Shown here: piece after piece, positions 9,813 to 20,030 of the stretch
Numbering within the stretch: position 1 is the first letter of the stretch
Layout: each line of letters opens with the position of its first letter
Assembly (NCBI GenBank): GCA_963576735.1
Contig: OY755176.1
Location: forward strand, 10,463,423-10,527,422
Direction: 5' to 3'
DNA from: Bedellia somnulentella
Lineage: Eukaryota; Arthropoda; Insecta; Lepidoptera; Bedelliidae
DNA: 64,000 nt
Made by a program: the position numbers and the translations under genes
Notes under the pieces: generated by a model
Seen by the model: only the letters and a program-made list of their open reading frames with translations
What the model was told of the DNA's origin: nothing
Database searches by the model: none

Positions 9813-10046
9813 AGCTGTGTAGTGTCGGCTTAGAATAGCACTTCCATATTTCCTCCGGTGGGCGTACGTAAGAGGCGACGCGACTATCGGTATTAGGGCT
9901 TTGCGATGCGGTTTGAGACCCATTACCAACAACCTTTATTTCACCGTCTTTTATCCACGCAACTTCCAAAAGTGACTGAGGCATTTCTAATTCCCTAGCT
10001 CTGGCTACTCCTTCAAGGGATTTATAGTCTATATACTTATGTATAA
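9813..10046 (+). mobile_element. SINE-B copy (LINE-derived), plus orientation
   Basis: Begins 'gctgtgtagtgtcggcttag', runs through 'gcggtttgagacccattacc', and ends 'ctctggctactccttcaag' plus 'gatttatag' and a degenerate tail. Both ends resemble the ends of RTE-B (see 11651). It has no coding capacity. Confidence 0.8.
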
Positions 10047-11237
10047 ACAAATGTGATAAGCATAAATTATGTATATAGATACATCACTCTTATCCAAATA
10101 AAAAAAAATGATAAATGATTTTTTGTTTTACTATTAAACCTCTTTCGTAAGAGGCGGACATTCAAAAGTATATAAAGAAATCAATTAACTTGTTCAGTAA
10201 GATGTTTTTAACATTTATTGTGTTGGTTAAGAACTCCACGATGAGGTAGCCGACCTTCAGAATTAGAAATTCTATAACACTTTTGAAATCGAAGTAAGGG
10301 AAAGGTTTTAAAATTAAATCTCACCGTGATGGACCCAACCTATATGCTCAACAGTCACTTAACCTTTTAACTGTTTTTGTGTGGCCTCAAAACACTTAGT
10401 CACATTGAATGGCATCCTCGAAGAGAAGATGTTTACTGTTAATACAAACCAAAATTTTAGCTTAATATGTATTATAGAAAAAGTAGGTTTGAAAAATAAC
10501 ACAACATAACATAAACGTTCATGTTCGTTTTAACCGTTATGTTATCTTGGAAAAATATAATGTTGTAAAAGTTGACAATAGATATTAAATTCATCGACAA
10601 CACAATTTGGTAGATTCAATATTTCAAACATTTTATGTTAGATCAAATAAATAGAACCAATCAATTTTATCACTGTCAGTAAATCAATGTTTCACCCCGC
10701 AATGGGTAGTATTCAAATGTGGATATCTAAACAAAGATAATTATAGTTGGATTTGCATTTCCATTCGGCTGATATTTGTTTAAAACCACACCGTTTGTAT
10801 CGTATTTGATTTCAATACACACTCAACAATATTACAATTATACTATATTGAATGCAGTTTATTCCTAAGTTAACTTTGTAATATACTCGTAGCATCGAAT
10901 ATGTAAAGGTATTAAAATGTTTTCAGAAAATTCGTTATAATAAAATGTGAGTGCACAAATTGAATTCTAAAAAAGAGAAGCTCATTGAATAGAGCCATGA
11001 TATTTCTTCTTCTTCCAGTGCCTCTCATGTCATTTAACCATGGTTAAATATTTTAAATGACAACCAAAAAAGTCATGAACATGCACATTTTACTCACGCC
11101 ATTAGTGGTCCGTTGGGGTAAGAGAACTGAAACCCTTAGTTGCTACTATCGACGTCTGTGGATAAAAGTGGGTAGATCAAAAACAGATAAATACAGACAA
11201 CAACAGAGACTTGTATATATAATGAATTACCGAAAAG
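10047..11237. other. Unassigned, with a small SINE-A tail relic near 10497-10530
   Basis: Only 'aacataacataaacgttcat' near 10503, a minus-strand SINE-A tail, is recognisable. The rest is AT-rich with no supported feature. Confidence 0.4.
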
Positions 11238-11394
11238 TAACAAAACATAACATAAACATACATAACATAAACATTTACGCCGTTTATCCCCGAAGGGGTT
11301 GGCTGAGATACCAATACTTCTGAACTCACATGGCAGCGCCATCTAGTGTCCACAGAAGGTACCCGCGTTTTGCTTGGACAGTGTTCTCACGTGA
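11238..11394 (-). mobile_element. SINE-A 3' fragment (subfamily A2)
   Basis: The minus-strand 3' part of SINE-A with a (CATAA)n-type tail. It carries the A2 diagnostic segment (rc of 'cagcgccatctagtgtcc') in place of the A1 segment. The head with the pol III promoter is missing. Confidence 0.75.
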
Positions 11395-11469
11395 TATAAT
11401 AAAATAATATTTGCCTATATTGGTAACATTTGGATGTTATTGTTAAATTAAGTCTGACTTAAAGTACTA

Positions 11470-11524
11470 TAAAATATCATTTTCGGATACCATATCTCAT
11501 ATGGTATCCGAAAATGATATTTTA
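11470..11524. repeat. Perfect 26-bp inverted repeat with a 3-nt loop
   Basis: Arms 11470-11495 and 11499-11524 are exact reverse complements around 'ctc'. The core words are 'ttttcggataccatat' and 'atatggtatccgaaaa'. The inverted repeat is not part of any repeat family recognised here. Confidence 0.9.
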
Positions 11525-11640
11525 ATTACTTACTTACTTATACTCACGCCCATTGTTCCCATATTTTAATTACTTTAATTATTTTTCAATGTTGGTTTTG
11601 GAAATGACTGAATATAGCCAAATTAAAGAATATCGTTTTC

Positions 11641-11650
11641 AAGAATATTA
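11641..11650. repeat. Left target-site duplication of RTE-B
   Basis: 'aagaatatta' is repeated exactly at 15375-15384. Confidence 0.8.
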
Positions 11651-11885
11651 GTATTGTCGGCATAGAATAGCACTACCCCATCTCTTCCCGTGGGTGTTTC
11701 GTAGGAGTCGACTAAGGGAACAGGGCTTTTCCATCTTCGCCCTTACACCAATCCAAGGTCTGCCGTGCCGAGGGATGCGTGGCCAGGGGTGAGCCTGGTC
11801 TCTAGCGTGCCGCCGTCCCGGAGTTTGGTGCACTTCGGGTACTAAATAACCTTACCTAGTCAAGCGGGGCTCTGGCTCTGTCCAA

Positions 11886-14800
11886 ATGTGTTTCCAAACA
11901 AAAATAAAACACGATGGCGGCGATGTGGCTCGCCACCTATCACGCCGCGGTTCCTCGCGGGGCGAAAAGTGGGCTGAAGAGAAAGAGAGAAAACGATGAA
12001 TGTGTGTGGAAGATGGAAAAATTAGATGAAGTATGTTTGATTATGGAAGAAAGAAACCTAGATTTTCTGTAAGAATGAAACGAAGCGCAAGGAAAAAGAG
12101 ATTTCACAACTTAGCTCATTCACAGCTATCTGGTCGGGAGTTGCTGAGAGTGACAGAGCTTGCCAAGGCATGGGACTTCTAATATCTGGATAAGTGCATG
12201 AAAGATTATGCATGTGTGAGTCCAAGGCTCCTATGGATAAAGGTGAAAGTAGGGCTAGTCCGGATGCGCATAATTTGCGTGTATGCTCTGGACGTGTCCA
12301 AATCACTATCCGAGAGGAAGGAGTTTTGGAATTTGTTAGACGATGTTGCGAATGGGTGTGATCAGAATGAGAGAATTGTTATGTTAGGAGATTTTAATGG
12401 TTGGGTTGGGGTGTTACGCAACGGTTGTAAAAGAGTTTTAGGAAAGTTTGGTGATAAAGGAGTGAACGAGAATGGAGAAAAAATTGTGTGATTGTGATTG
12501 ATGTATTTTTGGGGAGGAATCTTTATGTTACGAACACGTTGTTTGAACACAAAGATATCCATATTTATACTAGACAGAGGGAAAGCGAGAGAAGTATGAT
12601 AGATTTTGTGATAGTGGATGAAAGGCTAAGAGCAAAGGTTGTTGACACCAGAGTCTACAGGGGCATTAACGTTGGCACAGATCAATTCCTCGTGTTATCA
12701 CGATTGAGGGGACTGTGCAAGCGTTGGCGTCCAAGGGCCAAAGTGTCAACAACTGAATTTGCGAGTATAAAAGGGGAGAAATTGGAAGAGGATGAAAATA
12801 TTAGAGATGAATATATGAAGAAATTGGACGACATGCTAAGTTGCGTGGAGATTAAGGATGAATTAGAAATAGAAGAAGTACGGGATGTGCTCCAATCGTC
12901 AATGGTTGAATGTGCGACGGAAGTATATGGATTGAGTAAAAGAACAAATAGACCACCAACAAGTTGGTGGGATAAAGATGTGAAAGAGGCAGTTGGAGAT
13001 AAGAAGAAAGCTTGGTTAGATTTACTAGCGATTAAAGCTAGTAAACGAATGCATGCAAATGCGAGAGTAACAGATGATGTAGTGAAGATAAGAATGAGTT
13101 AAGAGTAAGAGTCAAGAATGAGGTTAAGAAGAAAATAGAAAAGAAAAAGCGTGATCTGATAGAATGGTGTGAGAGAAAAAGAAAAGGGAGTTTTCCAAAA
13201 CACGAGAGTGAATGTTGTGAGAGATGAACAGGGTGAATTGGAGACGGATGAATGTAGCATAAGACGAGTATGGAAGAACTATTTTGAGGGACTCTTTGAA
13301 AAGAGGATTCACCTATTTCTTCGCCAATTCGGTATGCAAAGTTTTACTAAAGTGAAGCTGATTACAAAACCATTTCGAGTTATAAACAATTTTTCTTGAA
13401 ATTGTATCAATTGAAGCTAAGATGACTGTTATTTTATCAAAATCTGTAACAGTGTTTGACCTTCAATGTTGATTCAAAGACATACGGTTTTGCAGTTTAT
13501 TAATAAAATCTTAGGTTTGTTTAGTATGATATCGTAATAATTTCATTTGACATCACAAATTCGTATTATGTTTTGCGATCAGCAACATTTTTATAAAACA
13601 TTTCGCTTCATTTGCATGTCGCTACGTTATTTTATCAATCGATGACGTCATTATGTACAAAAGTTGAACAATCTTTAAAAAATCATAACTTTACAATTAC
13701 TCATTTTAAATTGAAAATATTCAAATTAGTCTTTTATTTTCGTGATTACCATCGAATAAAAATATTTAATAAATACCAAAAAAAACTTTGCATACCGAAT
13801 TGGCAGCAATGCTGACTGGAATGAGGCATTGGGTGACAGTAGTGACAGTGATATTAGTATGGAAGAAGTAATGAAAGCATTGAAAAGTATGAAAGTAGGG
13901 AAAGCGGCAGGGTATGATAGGATAAGTATCGAAATGCTGAGGGCTGGTAAAGGGTTGGTGGCTTCATTGGTGCAGGACAGTAATTGTGCCCTTATATAAA
14001 GTAAAAGGGTCACACCAGCAAGCTAAAAACTACCGCGGAATCAGCCTACTCAGTGTTGTCGGTAAATTTTATGCAAATATATTGATTGAAAGAGTGATGA
14101 ATGATACAGATGACAAAATTTGGGATGTGCAAGCAGGATTTTGAAAGGGAATGGGATGTATGGATCAAATCTTCGAAAAGTTCTTAGCTAAGAATCGAAA
14201 GGTGTATTGCTCCTTCATAGATTTACAGAAGGCGTATTATAGGGTGGTAAGGAAGTATTTATGGGAGGTGTTATCCAAGTTCGTCTTGGGGAGCCAACTT
14301 ATACGTGCATTGGTATCACTCTATGAGGATTCTAGTGCATGTGGAAGAATAAACGGGGAAAACACAGACTGGTTCGGTATCTCTAGGGGTGTCCGACAAG
14401 GATGTGTAGCTTTTCCGTGGCTCTTCAACTTGTTCATGGATGACTGTCTGATAGAGTTGCGTGAAAGTGATTATGGACTGAGAATGGGTGGATTCGTCAT
14501 CAAATGCCTCTTGTATGCTGATGATCAAGTGTTACTTGCATCGTCGGTTGAAGAGTTGCAAGAGATGATGAATATTGCATGTGCGTCGTTTGAAAGAAAA
14601 GGAATGAGAGTGAATGTGGATAAAACCAAAACCATGGTTTTCGAGAGAGAGGAGAATATGACTGAATGCGTGATTGAGATCAATGGTAAGAAAGTGGAAC
14701 AAGTGAAAGAGTTCGTTTATCTGGGAAGTTTGTTTACTAGGGATGGTAAGTGTGATGAAGACATTGAAAGAAGAGTAAAAAAGGGTAATGCGGTTAATAG

Positions 14801-15338
14801 AGCACTGGATAGTCTCCTGTCTAGTCAATCGGTGTCCGAAAAGGCCCGAATGGCTGTGCATGATGCTGTCCTCGTTCCTACGCTTATGTATGGTAGTGAA
14901 TGTTGGGTGTGGCAGAAGAAGCATGAAAGCAGAGTGAATGCAGTAGAAATGAGATCCCTCAGAAAAGTGTGTAATGTAAGGTTATGTGGTCGTGAGAGGA
15001 ATGATGTGATTCGTGAAAGGTGTGGTGTAAAAGATGATATTGTAAGAAAGATAGAAAAAGGAATGTTGAGATTATTTGGGCACATAGAGAGGATGGATGA
15101 CAGTAAATTGGTGAAGGAGATATATAGAGCCAATGTGGAAGGTAATGTTAGTAGAGGACGACCTCGGAGGACACATTTAGATCAAATAGAAAATGTGCAC
15201 AAAAAGGCAGGTGTCCGAAGTATGAAGAATAAAAGAGCACGTATGAAAAGATTGATGGGTGTGAATGAAGCTAGAGAGGTTTGCCAGGATCGTACCAAGT
15301 GGCGATCGATAGTCTCTGCCTACCCCAATGGGAACTAA
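11886..15338 (+). pseudogene. RTE-B endonuclease-reverse transcriptase, broken
   Basis: The coding region is split by several lesions. The endonuclease part survives in pieces: MLGDFNGWVG near 12380 and RSMIDFVIVDERL near 12590. TDQFLV follows, where the catalytic His of the S/TDH motif is replaced by Gln. A 468-bp MITE interrupts the frame at 13330-13797. Next come a deletion near 13970 that removes about 25 codons before the RT core, and a nonsense TGA in AGF*KGMG at about 14142. A 21-bp deletion then removes SLRSITE near 14170. From 14151 the frame is open for 395 codons, with FIDLQKAYYRVV (motif A), GVRQGC and LLYADDQVLL (YADD), ending AYPNGN. The motif A phrase KAYYR replaces the usual KAYDR, a further lesion. 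Confidence 0.85.
13326..13801. mobile_element. 468-bp MITE nested in RTE-B, AATT target duplication
   Basis: Element 13330-13797 starts 'cggtatgcaaagtttt' and ends with its exact reverse complement, giving 16-bp terminal inverted repeats. AATT stands at 13326-13329 and again at 13798-13801. Removing the insert restores a continuous RTE-B sequence (gccaattggcagc), homologous to the other copies, so the boundaries are well defined. The interior is AT-rich and non-coding. A 4-bp duplication is compatible with several superfamilies, so I do not assign one. Confidence 0.85.
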
Positions 15339-15374
15339 CGGCGTGAGAATATGTGTGTATGTATGTATGTATGT

Positions 15375-15384
15375 AAGAATATTA
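15375..15384. repeat. Right target-site duplication of RTE-B
   Basis: An exact copy of 11641-11650, directly after the (TATG)n tail. Confidence 0.8.
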
Positions 15385-15559
15385 TAATAAAATCGATAAT
15401 GGACATGGTATAAATGAAATAACACGTGGTGCAATATAAAATACTTAATAGTCTTTAAATAGAATTTAAAATATATCGCTGTGTTTAGCTCCATCCTAGT
15501 ACCAATAAATGTCTTAATATTTTTCAATTTCATTAATAAGAACTTAAATTACTAAATGC

Positions 15560-15790
15560 TGTTGTATAGTTGCTGTGATTATAGTACTAATCAATTTCTT
15601 CCCTTGAGTTTCTTATGAGGTGACTGGGTATTTGTACTTTCAAGTACTTGTTGGAATATGCGGTTTGAGACCCATCACCAAATACTCTTTATGTTACAAT
15701 CTTTCCTCCACTAAACCTTTCAAAACTGACTAAGGAAAATGAAATCCTTAAGTTTTGATCACCCCTCAATCAGACTTGATACCATAGCTA
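15560..15790 (+). mobile_element. Degenerate SINE-B copy
   Basis: The core 'gcggtttgagacccatcacc' is well kept, while both ends are heavily mutated. Confidence 0.6.
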
Positions 15791-16041
15791 TGTTGTGCAT
15801 ATGTGATCTAAATAATTAATAACTATACTTTAAATTACATGCAACTTTGCGCTGCAGTTATAAGAAAAAAATATCTTGTCGTAGAAGTATATTTTAAAAA
15901 TATAATAATTCTGTAAATGTACTAATGTCTGAGCATTGCAGCTCTATGCTATAATTTTAACCTTTCACCTTTTATTTTCCTCCTTTTTGGCAAGAATCTA
16001 CAATCAAGTGTATTAAATATTCTCTTTCAATTTTGTTGCAG

Positions 16042-16161
16042 TATTCAAATCTCAAACTTCATTGTCGACCGACTCAGGACTGTGTACTGAACGAGGACTG
16101 CGGCGGATTCACATCGAGTTTTACAAACCTCCAGGGCAAAGTATTGGACTTAAACTGGCAG
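16042..16161 (+). CDS. Host gene exon encoding the start of a PDZ domain
   Basis: A 120-nt exon bounded by a polypyrimidine tract and 'ttgttgcag' acceptor, and by a 'ggcag|gtacgt' donor. Read with the first two bases completing a split codon, it is open for 39 codons and its last base starts the next codon. It is therefore a symmetric phase 1-1 exon. The other frames are either stopped or meaningless. The peptide runs from a Ser/Thr-rich segment (SQTSLSTDSGL) into RRIHIEF and KPPGQSIGLKLAG. This fits beta-A, the carboxylate-binding loop (x-Phi-G-Phi, here SIGL) and beta-B of a PDZ domain, a module that binds C-terminal peptides of membrane and junction proteins. The next residue is expected to be Gly. 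I cannot name the gene. No neighbouring exon was recognised, so the flanks here are presumably introns filled with transposons. Confidence 0.72.
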
Positions 16162-16607
16162 GTACGTTGGTTTAAGACAAGTATTATGCGCTAAGAATAA
16201 CATTTTTATAAAGTTTTATGATTTGTCAGATAATAAAAAAAAACCTTTCCTGTAGATATTGGTAATCCGTTTTATCATTATTTATTTCCTTATCGCTAGT
16301 CTTCTGCGATTTTTATCATTATTTAGTTTCTTTTTGTTACTTTTCTGATATTGGCGATAGTATCTTTATTTATCTGGTTTATTAAAGGGTTTATTTTATT
16401 AATTATATTTTGTTGTTGTTATGACAACGACGGAGCTGAGAGTTGTCAAATATTTATTTTATTTTAAAGTTTTCTTTAATGAACAATTTTCAATGTGTTT
16501 GTCTAAGAAGGTTGAATAGTTTTCAAATATGCTAAATGGTAGAATTTTAATACACGTTTGTCGTTTAAAATGATAGCGCAGGCATTAATTTAATTATTAA
16601 TGTAAGG
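16162..16607. other. Probable intron sequence downstream of the PDZ exon
   Basis: AT-rich with no supported feature. It is called intron only because it follows the splice donor at 16162. Confidence 0.4.
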
Positions 16608-17144
16608 CTAGGATATGGATTGAGAATGGGTGGATTCATCATTAAGGCCTCTTATATGCTGACGATCAAGTGCTACTTGCATCATCGGTGGAAGAGCTGC
16701 AAGAGATGATGAAAATTGCATGTGCGTCTTTTGAAAAAAAGGGAATGAGGGTTAATGTGGATAAAACAAAAACTATGGTTTTTGAGAGAGAGGAGAATAT
16801 GACCGTATGCGTGATTGAAATTAATGGTAAGAAAGTGGAACAAGTGAAAGGGTTTGTATGTTTGGGAAGTTGGTTTACTAGGGATGGAAAGTGTGATGAA
16901 GATATCGAGAGAAGAGTGAAAAAGCTTAATGCGGTAAATGGAATACTGGATAGTCTAACGTCTAGTCAGTCAGTGTCTGAAAAGGCCCGAATGGCTGTGC
17001 ATGATGCTGTCCTCGTTCCTACGCTTATGTATGGCAGTGAATGTTGGGTGTGGCAGAAGAGGCATAGTGAATGCAGTAGAAATGAGATCCCTCAGAAAAT
17101 TTTCCAATGTAAGGTTATGTGATCGTGTGAGGAATGATGTGATC
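16608..17144 (+). pseudogene. RTE-B reverse transcriptase fragment
   Basis: Homologous to the RT palm and thumb of RTE-B. The YADD region is present as 'tatgctgacgatcaagtgc' but lies after a one-base frame disruption near 16650. The frame from 16670 encodes LLASSVEELQEMMKIACASF through LMYGSECWVWQKR. A frameshift follows near 17065, and similarity ends at 'aatgatgtgatc' (17144). Confidence 0.85.
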
Positions 17145-17935
17145 GAGCCGTCTCTTGTTCTCCGGGTTTTGTGTCTTAGGTCTTATTTCCATTATTTATT
17201 TTATGAGGGGATTAAGACTTTCGACACGTAACGTTACAGTCAGTAAATTTCTAGTATTTTATGAAATAGTAAATAAATTTTCAACGAGGAATTCGTGTTA
17301 AACAATGTTTAAGTTCAGAATATACTTATTGTATTCTTTTCTTGATTTTAAATTCATAATTACATTGTAATTTTTACTGCTCTATGTGATACATGGCCAA
17401 ATGGGTTGCCTAATTAGTCACTATTGGGACAATATCCGAATAATGATTTTAAGTAATGTTTGTTTTCAATCCCCTAATCTTTTTATCGGTAGCCACTGTC
17501 CTACAAACCAAGAAAGTTAAAATCATTTATATGTCGTCCCTTATCGTCATACATTAATCAAAACCTGAAATCTTTTCCTAAAGCTACAATATTCTCATAA
17601 CTCGACATAAATCAATCATCCTTACCTGTGCGGTAACAAATTCCGCAAATTCCAACAGACGACCTTACCAGCCACAAATTAAAAAACATTTTAGTTTGTC
17701 CCTCCTCCTCCATAGTAGTATATTCGCATCGAATTACTTTTTATGATAACTATACATTTAAATAAATTGTATTTGCCGTAATGTTTAATTAAAAAAATAT
17801 ATCTTAGTGATCTTTGTTTTAAGGGTCAAAGACGAATTACTATATTAAATTATTTAAAAAGCAGAGCAAAACTGGCTTAGGTGTCCAGCAATGTAATGAT
17901 GTGTGAGATTATTTGGATAATTCTTAATATAAATT
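17145..17935. other. Non-RTE sequence between two RTE-B segments
   Basis: About 790 bp with no recognisable feature replaces about 270 bp of RTE-B coding sequence. The flanking RTE-B pieces are collinear, so this may be one old copy with an insertion plus a deletion, or two fragments that happen to be adjacent. Confidence 0.45.
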
Positions 17936-18052
17936 CAAAATAGATTGATGGATGTAAACGAAGCCAGAGAGGTGTGCCAGGATCGTACAAAGTGGCGATC
18001 GATAGTCTCTGCCTACCCCAATGGGAACTAACGGCGTGAGAATATGTATGTA
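17936..18052 (+). mobile_element. RTE-B 3' end
   Basis: Encodes MDVNEAREVCQDRTKWRSI and AYPNGN-stop, followed by 'cggcgtgagaatatgtatg', the RTE-B tail. Confidence 0.85.
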
Positions 18053-18059
18053 AATTCTA

Positions 18060-18136
18060 TATAACACCAGGTGACTTTGTATTAGTACCTCTGCCAAACC
18101 CTTCGGTTAAATTCGGCGTGAACGTTTGAGTCTTTA
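18060..18136 (+). mobile_element. SINE-A 3' fragment (A1)
   Basis: 'acaccaggtgactttg' then 'ttagtacctctgccaaaccc' and 'attcggcgtgaacgttt', the end of SINE-A. It lies directly after the RTE-B tail. Confidence 0.75.
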
Positions 18137-18704
18137 ATATAAAATTAAATTATTGTGTTAAATGGAAATCCACAATTTTAAATAGTAAGAGATTCTAAAT
18201 CATAGGTCTTTAAGTTATTATCAATATATTCTTATGTCGCTATCACTTGTAATTATCTTCGTGAAACCAACTTAAAAGATATATTTAACAAATAATATTT
18301 TTTCTAGAATTTGCATGCGAATTGCTAGTCGCATTTTATTTTGATTCCAATGTAAACGAAAACTCTCTCTTATTTATGAACTATAAATAAAAATCGATAC
18401 CTAAGTGGACTCATGTAAATTTAGAACTCAATTATTGGAAAAGCCAACTTTTTTGACCAAAAAAGCGCTTACGGGAATACGAACTACACACGAATCGTGT
18501 AAGCAATAAATCTGTTACCGTAAATTCTTTTCCCGCCGTGATGTCGCCATTTTGGAATTAATGGTATCATTTTGGCGCGAAACTTTTTATACACCCGCTT
18601 TCAGAGGTCACAGGTATCTGAATGATTTACCCTTTTTCTATAATATATTTACGTATATTAAGTTCCTCATGAACACTTTGTAATATACAGAATAATTTTG
18701 ATAC
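18137..18704. other. Unassigned, with a GC-richer patch at 18525-18605
   Basis: AT-rich except for the short patch around the E2F-like site. No gene recognised. Confidence 0.35.
18571..18582 (+). promoter_or_regulatory. Perfect E2F-type site
   Basis: 'tttggcgcgaaa' matches the E2F consensus TTTSGCGCSAAA, followed by 'ctttttataca' and preceded by 'cccgccgtgatgtcgcc'. No transcript is seen nearby, so function is only possible. Confidence 0.35.
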
Positions 18705-18954
18705 ATACATACAATATACTCACGGCTATAAATCCCTAGAAGGGGTAGCCAGAGCTAAGGAATTAGAAATTCCTCAGCCACTTGTGGAAAGTTGAGTGGG
18801 GAAAAGAGGGTAAAGGTTATTTGAAAAAGGTGATGGGTCTCCAACCGCATCACCCAAAAATCTCTTAAGAGCCCAAATACCGTTAGTCGCCTCTTACGTA
18901 CACCCATCGATCGAAACGGGGAAGTGCTATTCTAAGCCGACACTACACGGCACA
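18705..18954 (-). mobile_element. SINE-B copy, minus orientation
   Basis: Starts with the reverse of the (TATG)n tail ('acatacatac'), then 'tactcacggctataaatccc', 'ggtctccaaccgcatcaccc', and ends 'aagccgacactacacggc'. It is nearly complete and well conserved. Confidence 0.85.
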
Positions 18955-19754
18955 ATATTTATAATATTATTGAAATGTTGATTTTATGATGGTATATTTT
19001 CCTTACTTGTTAAGTTTATTTAGAAAGTATTGAATTAGATTTCTTCATTATATAAGGATCGACCTATGGAATGAATAAAATCATCATATTATGTTATTGC
19101 ATAATCTAACTTTTACTAGAAATTTTAACTACACAATTTGGTTTTATTTAAACCCTGCTGCTGTTTCAAGAATACTGAATTTCACACCACAGAATCTTTT
19201 TTACAAAAAAAAGGTAAGATAAATGTAATTATTAATCTCAGTAAACGGAGATGCTCGGCATTTCATAGTGCTGCCTTAATTCTTAATTTAATTTGCATAT
19301 TTATTAGAATTTCCTCGGATTTTGCACCTCGATTCCTATCCCACTTTCACGTTGGAAAATATTATCATGTTTGACATTTGCTCGTATCTTATCTGGAACT
19401 ATTCAAGCGAAGGAAAATAAAGTACATATTTGTTATTTTGAATTATTCAACAGCGAAATATTACATAAATATTTCCACGCTTTTAATACTAGGAGGGTAG
19501 AGAGACATTGAGTTATATTTTTTATACTATGCTAAGAAGAAGCAAAATACACCCTTAGGATTCTTACAAGTGGGATTATAGCAGGCTCAATCCTAATAGG
19601 AGTAGACGCTATTTGATTCAGTTGTTGTTTTTATGTGTTTTGTACTCTGACAAGTTTTCAAAAATGTTAATTTGTTAGATTTATGCATTGTGATTCGTGA
19701 TATATTACATAAAAATATTCACGGATTCAATCAATTAAATTTGTTGCTCACAGC
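18955..19754. other. Unassigned AT-rich stretch
   Basis: No supported feature. Confidence 0.4.
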
Positions 19755-19850
19755 CCATATTTGTCCCATCCGAGGGTTTGAACCTACAACAATATAAATA
19801 GAAACAATATCATTACTACGTAAGCCAATTGTGGGTTGAAAGACTAATGA
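19755..19850 (-). mobile_element. tRNA-like SINE head, degenerate
   Basis: The minus strand has 'taggttcaaaccctcgg', a B-box-like sequence, preceded by 'attggcttacgtagtaat', which could be a decayed A box. No cloverleaf can be drawn. Confidence 0.35.
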
Positions 19851-19971
19851 TTACAACCTCCCTACAAAACAAGGAATCACCTTAATTTTCGGATTCAAGC
19901 CTGCAAAATCCTTCAAAATTTGGTTCAATCTAGCAATTTAAAATTGTTAGTATAGCCCCAGTATATTGAAC

Positions 19972-20030
19972 CTAAGACCTCCTTATGTGAAACCGAGCGC
20001 TTTACTATGAGACCACGGAGGCTAGACTAT
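19972..20030 (-). mobile_element. tRNA-like SINE head, degenerate
   Basis: The minus strand reads 'gcctccgtggtctcatagta' and then 'gaggtcttaggttcaat', resembling the head of the SINE at 2629 (gcctccgt...). Only the promoter part is recognisable. Confidence 0.45.

Larger units (their letters stand above)
11651..15374 (+). mobile_element. Complete-length RTE-B LINE, inactive, with nested MITE
   Basis: A 3724-bp element, about 3256 bp without the 468-bp MITE inside it. Its 5' end reads 'gtattgtcggcatagaatag' and its 3' end reads 'cggcgtgagaatatgtg' plus a (TATG)n tail, between perfect 10-bp duplications. A GC-rich 5' UTR of about 230 bp precedes the coding region. The same family occurs at 53291-56420, 60455-63584 (both minus) and as fragments at 16608, 17936, 25589, 30988 and 47485. 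The related family at 23740 is more diverged. Confidence 0.87.
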
